In this document: one piece after another, positions 35,450-60,650 of the stretch
Layout of the letters: each line of letters opens with the position of its first letter
How positions within the stretch are numbered: the stretch's first letter is position 1
Assembly: GCA_011109175.1 (NCBI GenBank)
Contig: RDEW01000029.1
Location: 282,158-346,157, forward strand
Length of the DNA stretch: 64,000 nt
Origin: Dicyema japonicum
Taxonomy: Eukaryota; Dicyemida; Rhombozoa; Dicyemidae
Direction: 5' to 3'
The notes under the pieces: generated by a model
What the model was told of the DNA's origin: nothing
Database searches by the model: none
Seen by the model: the letters and a program-made list of their open reading frames with translations, nothing else
Made by a program: the position numbers and the translations under genes

Positions 35450-36990
35450 AGACATTTAGAGGAGAATCTTTATGTTCAGTCTGTTGGTGTAACGGGCTTT
35501 TGAACTAAATTGACACTGATCTAGAAGAACCTGTGAATTCACATAAAGCATAACGGATATCGGTGAACAGTGATTATTTTTGAATGCTAGAAATATTGAG
35601 TTATCATTTTTTGTCAGGACTCGAAATTTTAGCATTATTTTTGAGTAACACATCAATCGAATCGACAATACCGAGCATGGACGCCAACAATAATGGAGTC
35701 CTTCCTACAAGGTCTTTTGCTTCAATATCCCATTCACTAAAAAATTAAGTGTTATAAACTTTTAAAGTAAAACTTGAATATTTTTCAGTTTGTCAAAAAT
35801 AGCAGCAACATGAAGGGCGGTTTCATGCCTTGAATTTGTAAAATTCTGCACTGAGTTAGTTGACATTGGAAAATTGATAATTTCCGATGAATTTCCCTTT
35901 GCCGCCAAATGAATTGGGTGATTTCCATCGTAGGAAGTCAGTGACATGTCTGACCCCCAGGACGCAAGCATTTTGACCAAATTAATGTTCTCTTTTTCTA
36001 TAGCTAAATCTTGGGGGAGAATTATTTTCATCATTTTTCGAATGTAAAATCTATATTTTCATAACAAGTGAACTGTTTTTAAGTTTTTTGGATCCTTTTT
36101 CTTTGACCGATTTTAGAAAGAGTTCACATGCTTCTTTGTTTTGCTTACGAACGGCAAGATGCAATGGAGTACGTGAGGACATATTGTAAGAAACTTTGCA
36201 TTTTTATTAACAAGAATCTTTGTTATATTGTAATTGCCGCAAAATACTGCTAAATGATTTATTTATTAACCCCGGATACACCGAGAAAGAAGTTAAAGTA
36301 AACAACTAATTAAGTGTATCCAGTTTCCACTTCTACAGAAATAGAGTCCATCCGGAATCAGCATAAAAGGTAAAAGACGTCCATACTTGCAGTTGTGGAA
36401 ACCCCTCCAGTTGAGTGGGGGAGAGCAAATGATCCTTTTTCGTGCCGGCCTGGCATTGGGCGCCACCTAGAAAGGTGGATCACATGACGCCACTGCTAAA
36501 TGACCGGAGTCATCCCTTCGACATTTTTTAACTAAAAGTAATCTCATGTGAATACTTCCAAGGAAATGTTACAGGATCTTAAAAGAAATTTCAAATAATA
36601 TTCATTGTCCATCAGCACACAGTGATGGATAACTCCTCGTCCTGCAAAAATCATATTGGGCTTAAATTTGTTTAAACTTTTTTGAACGTCATTTTATAGT
36701 CTTAGAGATAAGGGGTACTTGTTTGTCCAAGTCATCGCATTCAATCTAGCAAACACCATTAATGGCGTAATACCCTTCTTACCTCGACAGTTGACGTCTT
36801 TTAGTATAAATATGTGAAACCTACTCCATATCCTAGCAGAATGTTAACTTCTTTGGAATTGTTATATTTAACTGCATAATGAAGAAGACTTTGACTGGTG
36901 TGACTGTAGCTGTACAATCTCCCTATTAGTTCTTGTGACATTCCGTAGGACATTTTCCGAAGACAGTCGTATTATTCATTTCCATCTCTG
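35450..36990 (-). pseudogene. Ankyrin-repeat protein gene interrupted by a transposon
   Basis: At least six ankyrin repeats on the minus strand: 'LLHYAVKYNNSKEVNILLGYG', 'KKGITPLMVFARLNAM', 'GRGVIHHCVLMDNEYYLKFLL', 'GHLAVFCGNYNITKILV', 'TPLHLAVRKQNKEACELFLK', 'YDGNHPIHLAAKGNSSEI', 'SRHETALHVAAIFDKL' and 'GRTPLLLASMLGIVDSIDVLL'. The repeat near 36250 is split by the 234-bp element at 36258-36491; removing the insert and one target copy rejoins 'GHLAVFCGN' in frame. Short introns occur (for example about 26 nt after 'GYG'). An A6 run near 35600 shifts the frame by one. Ends are uncertain. The subfamily (IkappaB-, Notch- or generic-type) cannot be told. It may still be a functional allele elsewhere. 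Confidence 0.75.
36258..36491 (-). mobile_element. LINE-A-derived 234-bp non-autonomous element
   Basis: Flanked by a perfect 12-bp target duplication (actgctaaatga at 36246-36257 and 36492-36503). On the minus strand its first ~100 bp match LINE-A 5' ends ('gtcatgtgatccacc', 'catttgctctc') and its last ~70 bp match LINE-A 3' ends ('ctcggtgtatccggggttaa' plus TAAA tail). No coding sequence remains. Relatives lie at 61843-62010 and, partly, 25990-26115. Confidence 0.9.
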
Positions 36991-36999
36991 ATTAACTAC

Positions 37000-37350
37000 C
37001 TACCATTCAAAGCTATACTTTGTGTAGTAGCCAAAACTTCAAACAACGATAAATAGAATATAAAAAGCGCAAAAAATTATTATTAAAAAACACACTCAAA
37101 ATACCACGTGGCGTTTGAAACAATCAAATTATTCATCAGCTAAATCTTTGAATGTCCGAAGATAGAGTCACTTTGTCACATCTTCAAGTCTTCTAGTGTT
37201 GAGGGCTATGAAAGTTAGTTCTTTTTGAACTCTCAAACTAGACATGTGTTCAATAGAGCCATGTCACCACCTCAGCCCAAAAAACACAAAGAAATTAGAT
37301 TAGACAAATAATTTTGAAATTCTTCAATAAACAGCAAAATCATAATTTTC
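37000..37350. other. Intergenic, no gene seen
   Basis: AT-rich sequence to the right of the ankyrin gene (upstream of its minus-strand start). No supported features. Confidence 0.45.
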
Positions 37351-37352
37351 AA

Positions 37353-37960
37353 GTGAAGGAAATCGGTGGCCAACAGATAAGTAACTAGAAGAAGCGGACG
37401 CTCCCAGAGATCGTCAGAAGTATATGCTTTGGCCTAGATCTCGAAGGTGGACTTGGATAAGAGAAGAGGTGGCTTCTGGTCGTTTAGAAGGCAGAAAGTG
37501 TAAATGGTGAAAACCCATTAGAAAACCCATGTGTCGGTTCAGGTAACGTCCAGACAAGAGGTTTCCCCGCTTCAATGGGGAAGATGGTCATCCCATCCGG
37601 TCGTCTTCCATCACTTCTGCATAGGGCCAACTGGTTTGAGTATAGAAGGGTATCTGGCAGCAAACAAAGCTCGTCTAATGACTTCGTTCAAGTCCATGTG
37701 TCTGGGAGATTTGCCCGTATTCTTATTGCAGGCGAATGAGTGCAGGGTACCTGACACTCCACTTTTAATGACGTTGAGCCAATGACTTTCGGAAGATACC
37801 CCCGACAGTAAACAAGCATGGCAGTAGTTGGATGACACCAATAGATCTTAAATGACTTTCGGCATACGGCAGACTACGTTCAAATTTCAGGGAAAAACAG
37901 GTAACTACGGCTTAAAGCTTCATATGTGTAGCCGACGTCCTGGTCAGCAGAGAATTCGGA
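37353..37960 (-). mobile_element. LINE-type fragment of another family
   Basis: The minus strand (37841 down to about 37500) encodes 'MDLNEVIRRALFAARYPSIL', then 'SDGRRPDGMTIFPIEAGKPL'. This is the C-terminal 'DGKRPDG...W' region seen in some animal LINE polyproteins. The left part (37353-37510) matches the unclassified repeat at 857-1327 and 29321-29796. Frames are broken. Confidence 0.55.
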
Positions 37961-38274
37961 GGTGGAGTGTATAATCCTCTTGACAAGGGTATCACAGGCC
38001 ATCAGGATATGCAGGGTGAGAAATGTCTATAGAACTTCGAATTCCAAGACCGCCGAATCTGACAGATACTGTGACCTGCTTCCATGGTTAATAAATAAAT
38101 TCCGATAGAGAGTACTTTGTGGAGTGTTCCATCTATAGAGTGCATCACCCCCTATCCAACTAATAAAAATTATTTTATATATTTAATTTACTTACAAAAA
38201 TAAAAAATTGTGTTCTTAGGTAACCTGAACTCCAATAAATACATAGTTGCCTAGAGAAACTATAATTCCACCAA

Positions 38275-51743
<13,469 letters not shown>

Positions 51744-53020
51744 GTGCATTTAACTAATATTAACATTCAAATCTAATAAATAACATTTAATTTTACAATT
51801 TTCATTATACTGGGAAGCAAGGATGTTGAAACCCCGATCATGTGGGGCACGAGAGAGAACACCAGAAAAAGATGAGGTCACTTCTTTAGGAACGACCTTT
51901 TCTGGTAGTGCGCTTCCTACATGTTAGGGAAATTGGGGTTCACAATCCAAGTGGGGGAGCAAGTCATACTTTACCTAAATACTCCATCTGTCAGGAGACA
52001 GCTATGATTCTCGTGGACGATGGATAAACCAAGGTGTTGTAAAAACCAACGCTAGTTTCAGCTGGAGACTCTAATTTCATATAACATTAGGATGACAAGT
52101 TGAAAACCCAGTTAACAAGCTCTTAGAAATTGTTGAAAAAGGGAGAAGAGTGAGTTAGATCATTGTGCATACAAATTCACGGATGCCGGTCCTCAAGGTT
52201 GAAGAAGTAACAAATTAGATAAAATGCCCTCGATAGCCAGATTTTTAATTAACTTCCACATTACCTGTTTAATTCTCTATTTTATTACACCTTCAACCGA
52301 CAAACCTCATAAATTATCTGTGAAAGTCGTAGATCGCACCGTCTCACATTAAAATAATATTTGCTGATGAATTATCTTTATCTGTCATTCAAGCGCATCC
52401 TACTCTTGTGTTTTCTTCCAATGAATGCGTTCCAAATAACAGGAAGACCCAAGTTCAAATCTCCCTCTGTCCATTCGGGGATTGTCTTCTAGGACTCACA
52501 CACAAGAAAAGTCGAGAAGTCATGAACATTTCCAACGCCTTGGAATGATTAGCATGACTGTTCATACAAGAAAGTGTGAGTTCTGCCTAAGCTGGCGTTT
52601 AATACTGGAAGCATTACTACTCTGCGGTAGGACTGTTGTTGTGTTGTTTGAATATTTTTAACAATTCATAAACATCTCCACACAAATTTAGATTTTTTGC
52701 TTCGTTGCAATCGACTGGAAAGAGCGTGCTTTACCTTTTTGTTTCCTAGATTCTGTGCACGTTGTATTCAAACATACAGCAACAAGCATCCCCCGAACAG
52801 GAAGAGTTTAAAATTAATTTAATTAAAATTTTAATAAATTGTGAAATTATAATATACCAACCTTATTTTTATTGCGACAACTGTTAATATGATCAGATTT
52901 TGTAACGCTGTGAAACTCGATAAACTTCGTATTATTAATCATCCCAATATATCAGAGATCCAGAAGTGGAAATAAGTGCAACTGACTTCAAAAAGTAACG
53001 TTGATACCATAGTAATTTAT
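51744..53020. other. Intergenic; SINE remnant at about 52400-52560
   Basis: Around 52450-52530 the plus strand keeps a box-B-like 'aagttcaaatctccc' and 'gggattgtcttctaggactc' followed by 'cacacaagaaaa', matching the body of the SINE at 24658-24975. The remainder shows no gene. Confidence 0.5.
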
Positions 53021-53880
53021 TTGACAGGTAGTCAAGATCTCATGAGACGTTAATGACTTCCAAAGTAGAAATTGCTTTTGGAAAACTTAAAACCATAGAA
53101 GCCCTGGGACCAACGGTTCAACTCAGAATTGTTAAAATGTGGGCTTAAAGCTTGAGCGGGGGATAAAGGCAGTCGAAAATACCTACTTTAGAAAATTTAA
53201 GACAAGCGCAGACACTCTCAAGAAGACTCCCTTTCTGTTATCCTATGTTTGGAAGCAACCATGAGAGAACTCAGAATAGTGATTTATCCAGGCGATGTGA
53301 GCCATGTCCCTGAAGACAGATCAGCCTTGGAACGCTATCGGGAAATGTTCAAATGTGTTAGCAATGACAAGATGGAATTGACTAAAATATTGGACAACAC
53401 TCTCGAGAAGAGGTGATGCGTTCAAAAAACTCGAAGATAGGAGAAAAGCGTTAACTAACGATCAATCCACGGGTAATCAAAGGATGGTTGAAACGCCAAG
53501 GAGTTATTGCTAAACAAAGGATGAGATTGTACGACTAATTCGTTTGGCCCATACTATTTATAACGTAGGGCTTGGGGGAACACGAAAGATTAAGTAAAAG
53601 GTTAGGCTCCTTCGAGAGGAAGGACGTGAGGAAACCTACTGAGACGAATTGGTCTATCAGAATCTCGAATAGTGCAATCTACGTAAAGATCAGATGCAAA
53701 CCAATAAGCCTGGAAATCACGGAATCTCGCTGGAGTCTGTTCGGGCATATTCCGAGAGTGAACACTAATTTCTAGAATACTGCTATTGTGTTTTCAAAGA
53801 AAGCTACTTCCGTGGAAGGCCCAGATTAATTCCTCAAGTAGCACTAGTAACCTAAAAAACTAAATAGGAAGTTGTGATCA
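53021..53880 (+). mobile_element. LINE-B-type remnant, highly degenerate
   Basis: 'TSKVEIAFGKLKTIEALGPT' (about 53054) aligns with the RT start 'VEKVKLAINKLKNNKSAGPD' of LINE-B. 'EITESRWSLFGHIPRVNTN' (53720-53775) and 'YFRGRPRLIPQVAL' align with its C-terminus. Many stops and a large internal deletion. Confidence 0.7.
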
Positions 53881-54047
53881 CTGTGCAACAATCGAGGAAT
53901 GTGATGTTAAATAATGCGGTTTCCCATACTGTGGTTTCCACAAAATTGTTTATAATTATAACCGCAATGTGTAACGACCATGAAACTAAAATTGCTTAAA
54001 ACAAAGAGAAACTAAAATTAAGAGAAAGTTAATATCCAACCGTTCTA

Positions 54048-55546
54048 TTAATTAATAAGATAGGATTCCAGTCTATTCATGACAGCAGTGATGTAGTCGT
54101 CAGTATTACAGTAATCCCCATCCCCAACACTACAGGATCAACACAAGCCTCACTTTTCAAGTCCTTTCACGCAAATGGCCAAATCCTTAGTCATCACACC
54201 AGCATCAATAGTGTCCACACAAGCCTCCTCCAAAGCTGTACAGAACCAGAAATTATCCAAAGTTTGCTAACTTTGTCAACTCTGAGTTTCCATCTAAAAC
54301 AGCTCTGTGATGGAGTCCTTGTGTCCATGCAAAAATACTGGCTACGGGATTTGTGCTGGTCGACTTTCCTTGCTGATATTGCCTGTAATGCCTAGTAACA
54401 GTCCCATGAGCAGCTTCCGACTCAATCGTTCTCCCATCAGGGCAAACGAGCACACTCTTCATCATACCAAGTGAGCCATATCCTTAGAATAGAGCCAACT
54501 GACAAACCCTGAGCAACAATATCAGACTGAACGTCCCCATCGTAATTTTTTAGCCCCCATACAAACCCACCCTTTGATTTAAGGGCCTGAGCCACCATGT
54601 CGTCGATCAATCTGTGCTCATATTCTATTCCAACCGCAGAGAACTGATTTTTGTATTCACTAACATAAATCCTCAGTCTACCGGTCATATAACTCTTGAA
54701 ATATGTCCTTAAACCTTCCGTCATAAACTTTCAAAATTGTATTTTTTGTGCTCATAAAAAGAGGCATTTTCTTGGTCAACGCCAATTTGAAACAGCTATG
54801 GGCAAAATTGTAGATTGACTGAAATGACTCCACCCATACCTCGTCGGTGTTATACATTCCCATTGCCACTCCGGGGGATGGAAATTTGAATACACTTTTT
54901 GTGATCGTCTGAGATGATCCCTGCGGACGGAAGACAAGTTCCAACTCTCCTGGACCACTGACCAGCATTTCGGTGGCTTTGTACTGAAAATACTCAATAT
55001 TCAGCAACCTGATCGGCATGAGCGTGACGTCCAACTATGATAGGTTCGGCCCAGTTTGGAACGACACGTGGGATTGTCTTGCAGATTATTGGCTCCCTGA
55101 AAACCGTGCCATTGAGGATGTTTCTAATCGTCCCGTTTGGACTAGGGTACATTTTCTTTAGGCCGAATTCTTGGATTAGCAGCAAACTCCACCTTTAACT
55201 CTGGCTTCGTCTGGAGTTATTGTGGCACATTTAATTCCCACGTTGTATTTTTTGATTGCATTTGCTGCATCCACTGTTACTTGGTCGTCAGTGAGATCCC
55301 TGTTTGGGAGGGATAAGTCGAAATACAGACATTCCAAGTTCAAAAATGGTTGGATTAGCTAATTAAGGACATTAAAACTACTTTGGATTTTATTTTCTCC
55401 CAGATTATTCTAGTCATTTCATCCCCGTCCAATTCAACTATGGGGTTGGCAACCTTTATTTTGTTGAATGGAGTAACACTTCCGAAGCATCTTTCCCCCA
55501 CACGAGCACACATATTGACTGATCTGAATAGTCTAATTATTGTCAA
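54048..55546 (-). CDS. NADP-dependent isocitrate dehydrogenase, IDH2 type
   Basis: Converts isocitrate to 2-oxoglutarate with NADP+. Segments in order: '[20 protein letters not shown]', '[20 protein letters not shown]', '[16 protein letters not shown]', '[20 protein letters not shown]' (substrate Ser/Asn/Arg loop), 'GRHAHADQ', '[10 protein letters not shown]', '[20 protein letters not shown]', '[20 protein letters not shown]', '[14 protein letters not shown]' (metal-binding Asp), '[20 protein letters not shown]' (coenzyme), '[15 protein letters not shown]'. Introns of about 20-25 nt. N-terminus '[20 protein letters not shown]' is basic and lacks acidic residues until the Glu, suggesting a mitochondrial presequence. 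Stop at 54048-54050. About 430 codons, as usual for the family. Confidence 0.93.
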
Positions 55547-55654
55547 TTAGCAAACACCCTGGAAGCATGGGAATTCCTTATTTGAATTTACATAATATAA
55601 TTCATTATTTTATTTATTATTTTTAAACTTTTTAATTTTACAAGGTTTTCCTAT

Positions 55655-55800
55655 TTATTTAATAACTTTGTCATAAAATTTAATAACTATGTCAAAAAAT
55701 TTAAAACTTTGTCATAAAATTTAATAACTTTGTCAAAAATATAATAATCATGTCAAAAAATATAATAATTTTGTCAAGGGTCAATAACTTTGTCAAGAAT
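55655..55800 (+). repeat. Tandem repeat, about seven 20-21-nt units
   Basis: Diverged copies of 'tttaataactttgtcataaa'. Every unit keeps the 'tgtca' core. It begins about 110 bp upstream of the IDH start codon. Confidence 0.85.
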
Positions 55801-55999
55801 TGGCACAACGTTTCTCCACAATGCCGGAACTGACCGATCTATGGGAGCGACCAACATCTGCTGCGTCCTACTTAATAGCTGCTGGCCTCCTACAAGTTAG
55901 TGAGGATGGGGTTACTTAATTAACTAACTAAGGGTCAAATTAAAAAAAACCAATTTTATAATTAATTTAAAAAAACAACTATAAATTAAAATTCCTCAT

Positions 56000-56165
56000 T
56001 AGCCAATGCATGATGGAATTTCTCCGATGTTTTGGATTGCGTTTATTAATTCCTCAGAGTTCCTACAAATTTTTCTTTTTGATGTTATTTTTCCAAACGG
56101 AAAAAACTCTTCAATTGAATTAAGTTGAAAAGGAGGCAAAAAATACAATTCATACCCTATACACC
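56000..56165 (-). mobile_element. Tc1/IS630-type DDE transposase fragment
   Basis: Minus-strand codons 'YFLPPFQLNSIEEFFPFGKI' followed by a helix with 'SEELINAIQ' match the C-terminal 'LPPYSPxLNPIE' region of DDE transposases of the Tc1/IS630 group. No other part is present. Confidence 0.55.
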
Positions 56166-56224
56166 TTTTAAAATTAACGTTATGACAAAGGGTCTCAGGA
56201 AACTAAATATAATGAAATCGTTCT

Positions 56225-56697
56225 TAAAGTTCAGGCTGTCACGGAAATGCGCTGTCGTCTACAATCAACTTTTAATCTGACGGTTGAGTATGCTTGTGCC
56301 TCACGGGCTTATGGAGTTTCAATATCCAATTTGTACAATATTAATTCCCTAACAGCCAAATTGGTACGTCTAACTAATCTTCTCGATCTTTTCCCACCAA
56401 TGCTTGACCATGCCTCAATCAAAAACAACGGCTCCGGTTTCTGTGTGGTCACGAAACAAGTTGTTTCTTCCATTCAAGGCTAGTGGCCTCAAATACACGA
56501 AATTTGGGGAAAAAAACCCACCCCTCTTCAAACTCTAATGAAAGATGATCGTCGTCGATACAGGAAAGCCGTGAGTACTCTGGAGGAACATGAGAAAACC
56601 CTCTCAATCCTTTTGAGGCGTACCGGGATCACTTAATTAGTTGGTTTACTCCTTCTTTCTTGGTGTTCCCTTCTCGGGGTTATTAAATAAATATAAC
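56225..56697 (+). mobile_element. LINE-A 3' fragment
   Basis: 'VEYACASRAYGVSISNLYNI' aligns with 'VEPTIGYACAAWGSNLSATN' of the LINE-A C-terminus. It ends with 'gggatcacttaattagt', a hairpin and a 'ggggttattaaataaat' tail. Confidence 0.75.
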
Positions 56698-58184
56698 TTA
56701 TTTCCTTACTAAACCATTTGGATGCAATCCTAGCAGCTAAGTTTTTTACAATAATAAAATATGGAAGGAACACAAGGGACCTCGACATCATGAAGCAAAA
56801 AAGACATTTTTGGTATGTCACCACCTCAATCTTATAGACAATTAGCTATTGACTAATGGTTAGCACTAAAACTAATTTGTGGTTTTTAATTTGGTCATTT
56901 TAAGCATAATTTGTTGCTGTTATGCCTTTCGTTTCCTTTGCAGTTACTTCTCCCTTTTATCTTTCTCTGCATTTAGGATATTTCTATAAGATTTCTTTCA
57001 CGACGGATTAAAGTAACACAAAATGTCAAATAATAAGATCCGTGACCATTCTTAGTATATGTCAAAGGAACCTCGTCGATTTTCCGTGATTTCAATTAAG
57101 ATTGGCTACCACTTCATCTTGTGCGCAATTCTGTTTACTATTCTGAAGTTCCCTTGGTAAAACAAGTTCAGTTTATGTTAGTCAGGTAGCAAACCCAATA
57201 ACGGTGTTGTGCAACATTACAGGCTTAACAATGTGTTATATAGATTCCTCTCTTGAGTTCCGTTATTTACATTTTGTTCCCATTAACCGCCAGAAACCAT
57301 CCTGATCCCGGTAGATCTCTTAACAAATGAAAACGGCAAAAAGCAGTTATGCAAATGGGGTACCTCAAAAGAGTGCATTATAAGGGTAAAGTATCCGCTA
57401 CTCTGTTGTGTCCTGAACTGTTTGATTGCTTACCGGAACTATCACCAACTGAGTGTCAAATGGATAGATAAATGGACTCGTAAAGTGCGACCAGTTGTTG
57501 AGAATGCAAAAGTGTCCTCAGTAACCAAAACCTCGGGTGGGGTAGAGTGCAATAAATAAGATATTGTCTCTCTCTTCCTTCCTAAGATATTGTGTCATTG
57601 GATCCACCTTACTCAGGAAATGCCAAATGACTGACCGGCAATCAAAAAGATCCAACTATTCTTCCATCAGAGACAATTTCGTTCCCCAGCGACGAGTTCT
57701 GGAATGGACCTCAGTCTCCTGACAACGTTCTCTGGGCCACTGTTCTTGAGTGAAGGTTCAGGATTAAAGAATTTGTTAGTTTGGTTTTACCCTTGGTCTT
57801 TGGAATAATTTAATTATTTATTTTATCTAAAAACAGTGTTTGTGTGAACTCGGGAAAATCTGGTCAAGATGACCTCGTTGTTGCAATTGACGGAATCACG
57901 TGATTAGTTAGTTTGGGTTTACCGTGATTTTTTAATTTAATTTATTAAACCAAAATCACTAGATAAGTGAACCTAGTATCCAGTCGAGTCCTTTTCCTGC
58001 GGTTAGTTTTGGAGTCCTTGATTAATCTCCATAAAAGGAAGAGGCATGTCGAAACACTTAAGTGTTGGCATTATGCAATCGTGGAGGCGCGTGTCGTACC
58101 CGGAAACTAGATGTGTTAAAATATTTTTGGTGTTTTTTGAATAAAAATAATAAAAATAATTTAATAAATGTTAAATTAATTTAA
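56698..58184. other. Intergenic; solo LINE-A-like 3' end near 57880-57960
   Basis: 'ggaatcacgtgattagttag' with an AT-rich tail resembles LINE-A 3' ends. No gene is recognised elsewhere in the interval. Confidence 0.45.
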
Positions 58185-59794
58185 ATGTTAACGGTGAGAT
58201 TGTTTGGCCGACTTTGCCTCCGCTTCTTTGACGATTGGTGTAAGGACCTCACTTCACATTTAAGGGACCACAACCTCAGAGATCTTCAAGGATAACCTTG
58301 CAATTAGTGTTTATGAACAGTGCGGTTACAAACTCCACACTCCTCACAGAATGCTTGTCCTACATCCTTGTACTTTTTTCTTTCATTTTGAAGATGTCGA
58401 AAAATTAGAGGATCCCTTTCATGTCACCACAGAAAGAGATCTTGAAGAGGCCAAGTCACTCATCGCTTCCGTCACACCGTGGACTGTCAGTGGAGAAGTA
58501 CTGTTTTGTTTAACGAGATTTCCTTTGCTGTTAAGTCGATCAACTCCGAGACCATTTTTTGGCCTTCTGATCTTCCCTCTGTTAGAAGAATCGTAACTGA
58601 AAGTGGGAGTTCGGCGATCTTCATAAACCACAGATCTCTTAAAGCTCAGCAAATCAAGTTTCTTAGAAATGCTCTTTCAGTGCCCATATTCGACAGGTAA
58701 CAGTAATTGGGATTTCAGGTGGGCTGTCATTTTGCACATTTTCAGACTTTATGCCCGCTCTTCTGAGGCGAGGAGGCAGCTCTTTATGGCGGAGCTTCAT
58801 TTTATAAGGTTGGGGACCATTTAATGATCAGTTCTCGATTTCGTGCGGTGGACAACCCCATAATGTCCTACGAAGATTGCAAGTTGTCGATTGATGTACC
58901 TCAGCGCTTAATCTAAGTAGAGGTACAAAAAGAGGGCGAAGAAACTAATGGAGGACAGCAGAAAGACTCAAAATATCAGACAGAGAAACCGCGTTTCCGC
59001 GAATTTATTGAATATTTCCGTGATTGGATACACAAATTCAGGTTCTATGGAAATTTGTGATTATAAGGTAAGACGTCACTTATACGGTGCCTAACTGAAG
59101 ATACTCGACTAATTGGCGATTCTCGATTGTTTGCCACGCTGGATGTGTCAGTCCACGTGGGATATCTGTTTGATTCAACCCCCGTGACCTTCCACGATAC
59201 GGTCGGTTTTGTGCATCAGATTCCCTCCTATCTCTGGCCCTGTTTTGAGGCAACTTTTTTGGACTCTATAAACTCGGTCTCTAGTCTATTTGAGCCTTCA
59301 GGACTTATTAATTCACGTGGTCGATTCGAGATGTCCCAACAGCTCACAGAAAATGGACACTGTTGTGAAGACTCTATCAAAACTCAATGCTGTGCAGCCA
59401 ATTCTTACAGTTTTCAACAAAATTGATATCTCGGGGAAGAGGTTGGTTGGTTTACTCTACTTAGTCTTGAGAGTGAGTCGGATCTTCGAGTCAGTTGCCT
59501 CACTCTTGAGGGTATCGACCAGTTAAAATCGAAACTAGGAAATCTGCTGCTCTCTGAGGGTCTCTTTATCAGAAAGACTCTCAAAGTCGTATCCAATGGA
59601 AAAATTTGGCGGTATCATTTGATTTAACCCACAGTTGGTGCCACGAGAATGCCACAGTGAACGATTCAAGGCTTATTGATGGGGACTTTGACCATCTTCT
59701 GCTTGATGTTGTCTTCTCTAAGCGGTCGTTTGCCACATTTAAATCAAAATTCAACAAAAATAAGACTTATTTAACTATAAATGTTAATAAGTAA
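58185..59794 (+). CDS. GTPBP6: HflX-type GTPase (GTPBP6)
   Basis: Homologue of bacterial HflX and human GTPBP6, which in mitochondria acts in ribosome biogenesis and recycling. The N-terminal domain includes 'MLVLHP', 'SINSETIFWPSDLPSVRRIV' and 'FLRNALSVPIFDR'. The G domain: 'ISVIGYTNSGKTSLIRCLTE' (P-loop), rejoined only after removing the 26-nt intron 59042-59067; 'RLFATLDVSVHVG' (G2); 'FHDTVGFVHQIP' (G3); 'VFNKIDIS' (G4). The C-terminal domain ends 'ATFKSKF' plus a short tail. Start ATG 58185 opens 'MLTVRLFGRLCLRFF', an Arg-rich stretch suiting a mitochondrial presequence. Other introns: about 20 nt after 'WTVSGE', 22-23 nt near 59439 and 59611. The stop at 59792-59794 overlaps the next gene. 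Confidence 0.9.
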
Positions 59795-60244
59795 GCCATA
59801 ATGATGAGAAATGTTATAAATCCGACAATGCAGATAATGTAGGCTCCGCGGATTTTGATTTTAGCCCCCTCAGTCAGTCCTCTGGTGTTTAATTGTATGG
59901 CCTTTCTGCCGTATATTATAGCTACTGTCCCGAAAATAGGGTTTATTACGAAGGTTAAAGTAACTGCCGCGAAGAGTTTCGCAAAAACTGCGGGATTCTC
60001 TAGAATGTTATGCAAATCATTTACCGTCTTCAAGTTTATTACTTTTGGCGGCGTTAGAGTCCGATTGACTGTAGAGCTGGTCGGCGATGGGATCGAGCTT
60101 TACATGCTTTATGTTTTTCATTGATTTGGTTGCAGTTGTCGATGTTTTTGGTTTCTCTTCAACCTTCCTGATTTCTAGTTTCTCGCTAGAGGTGATCAAA
60201 TCGTTGCATGCGTAAACGTTGTCGAATTCATCCCCAGATTCCAT
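59767..60244 (-). CDS. CD225/dispanin-type two-pass membrane protein
   Basis: About 150 residues. A hydrophilic N-terminal half (about 75 residues, Lys/Ser/Thr-rich) is followed by two hydrophobic segments: 'LFAAVTLTFVINPIFGTVAI' and 'AYIICIVGFITFLIIMAYLL'. Between them 'YGRKAIQLNTRGLTEGAKIK' fits the CD225 intracellular loop. The family includes IFITM and PRRT-type proteins; the subfamily is not clear. A 25-nt intron at 60000-60024 separates the halves; without splicing the upper frame stops at once. It is convergent with GTPBP6, the coding ends overlapping by 28 bp. Confidence 0.75.
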
Positions 60245-60650
60245 ATTAACTGAATTATTGATTGTATCAGGTTACTTGTGCGTTTCGCTGGAAAAGTTAT
60301 AAATATTTTGTTTTACGGGGGATTATGTTTTATTTTTTTGAAAAATAAAGCTTTTTATTTTTAATAAATAATACAATTTTAAATTTAATTTTTATTATTT
60401 TTAATTACCAACAATGTTACTTTTACCAAATTATAGATCTACGCTTAGACGAGTAAAAAAGAATCCGTACAAAATAGACTCTGACTGAGTCACCCTCAAT
60501 GTGGGAGTTTGTTGTATTTATATATTGGGGGTTTAAAAAACCAAATCCGTTCTGAAATAGGATTAACGTGTAATCCTGAATATTACCATGTTTTGTGCTT
60601 ATTAGGAATCATTTCAGCATTTACAGCCATTTCATTAATTTAAACAAATA
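60245..60650. other. AT-rich intergenic
   Basis: Upstream region of the CD225-type gene. No gene is recognised. Confidence 0.45.
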
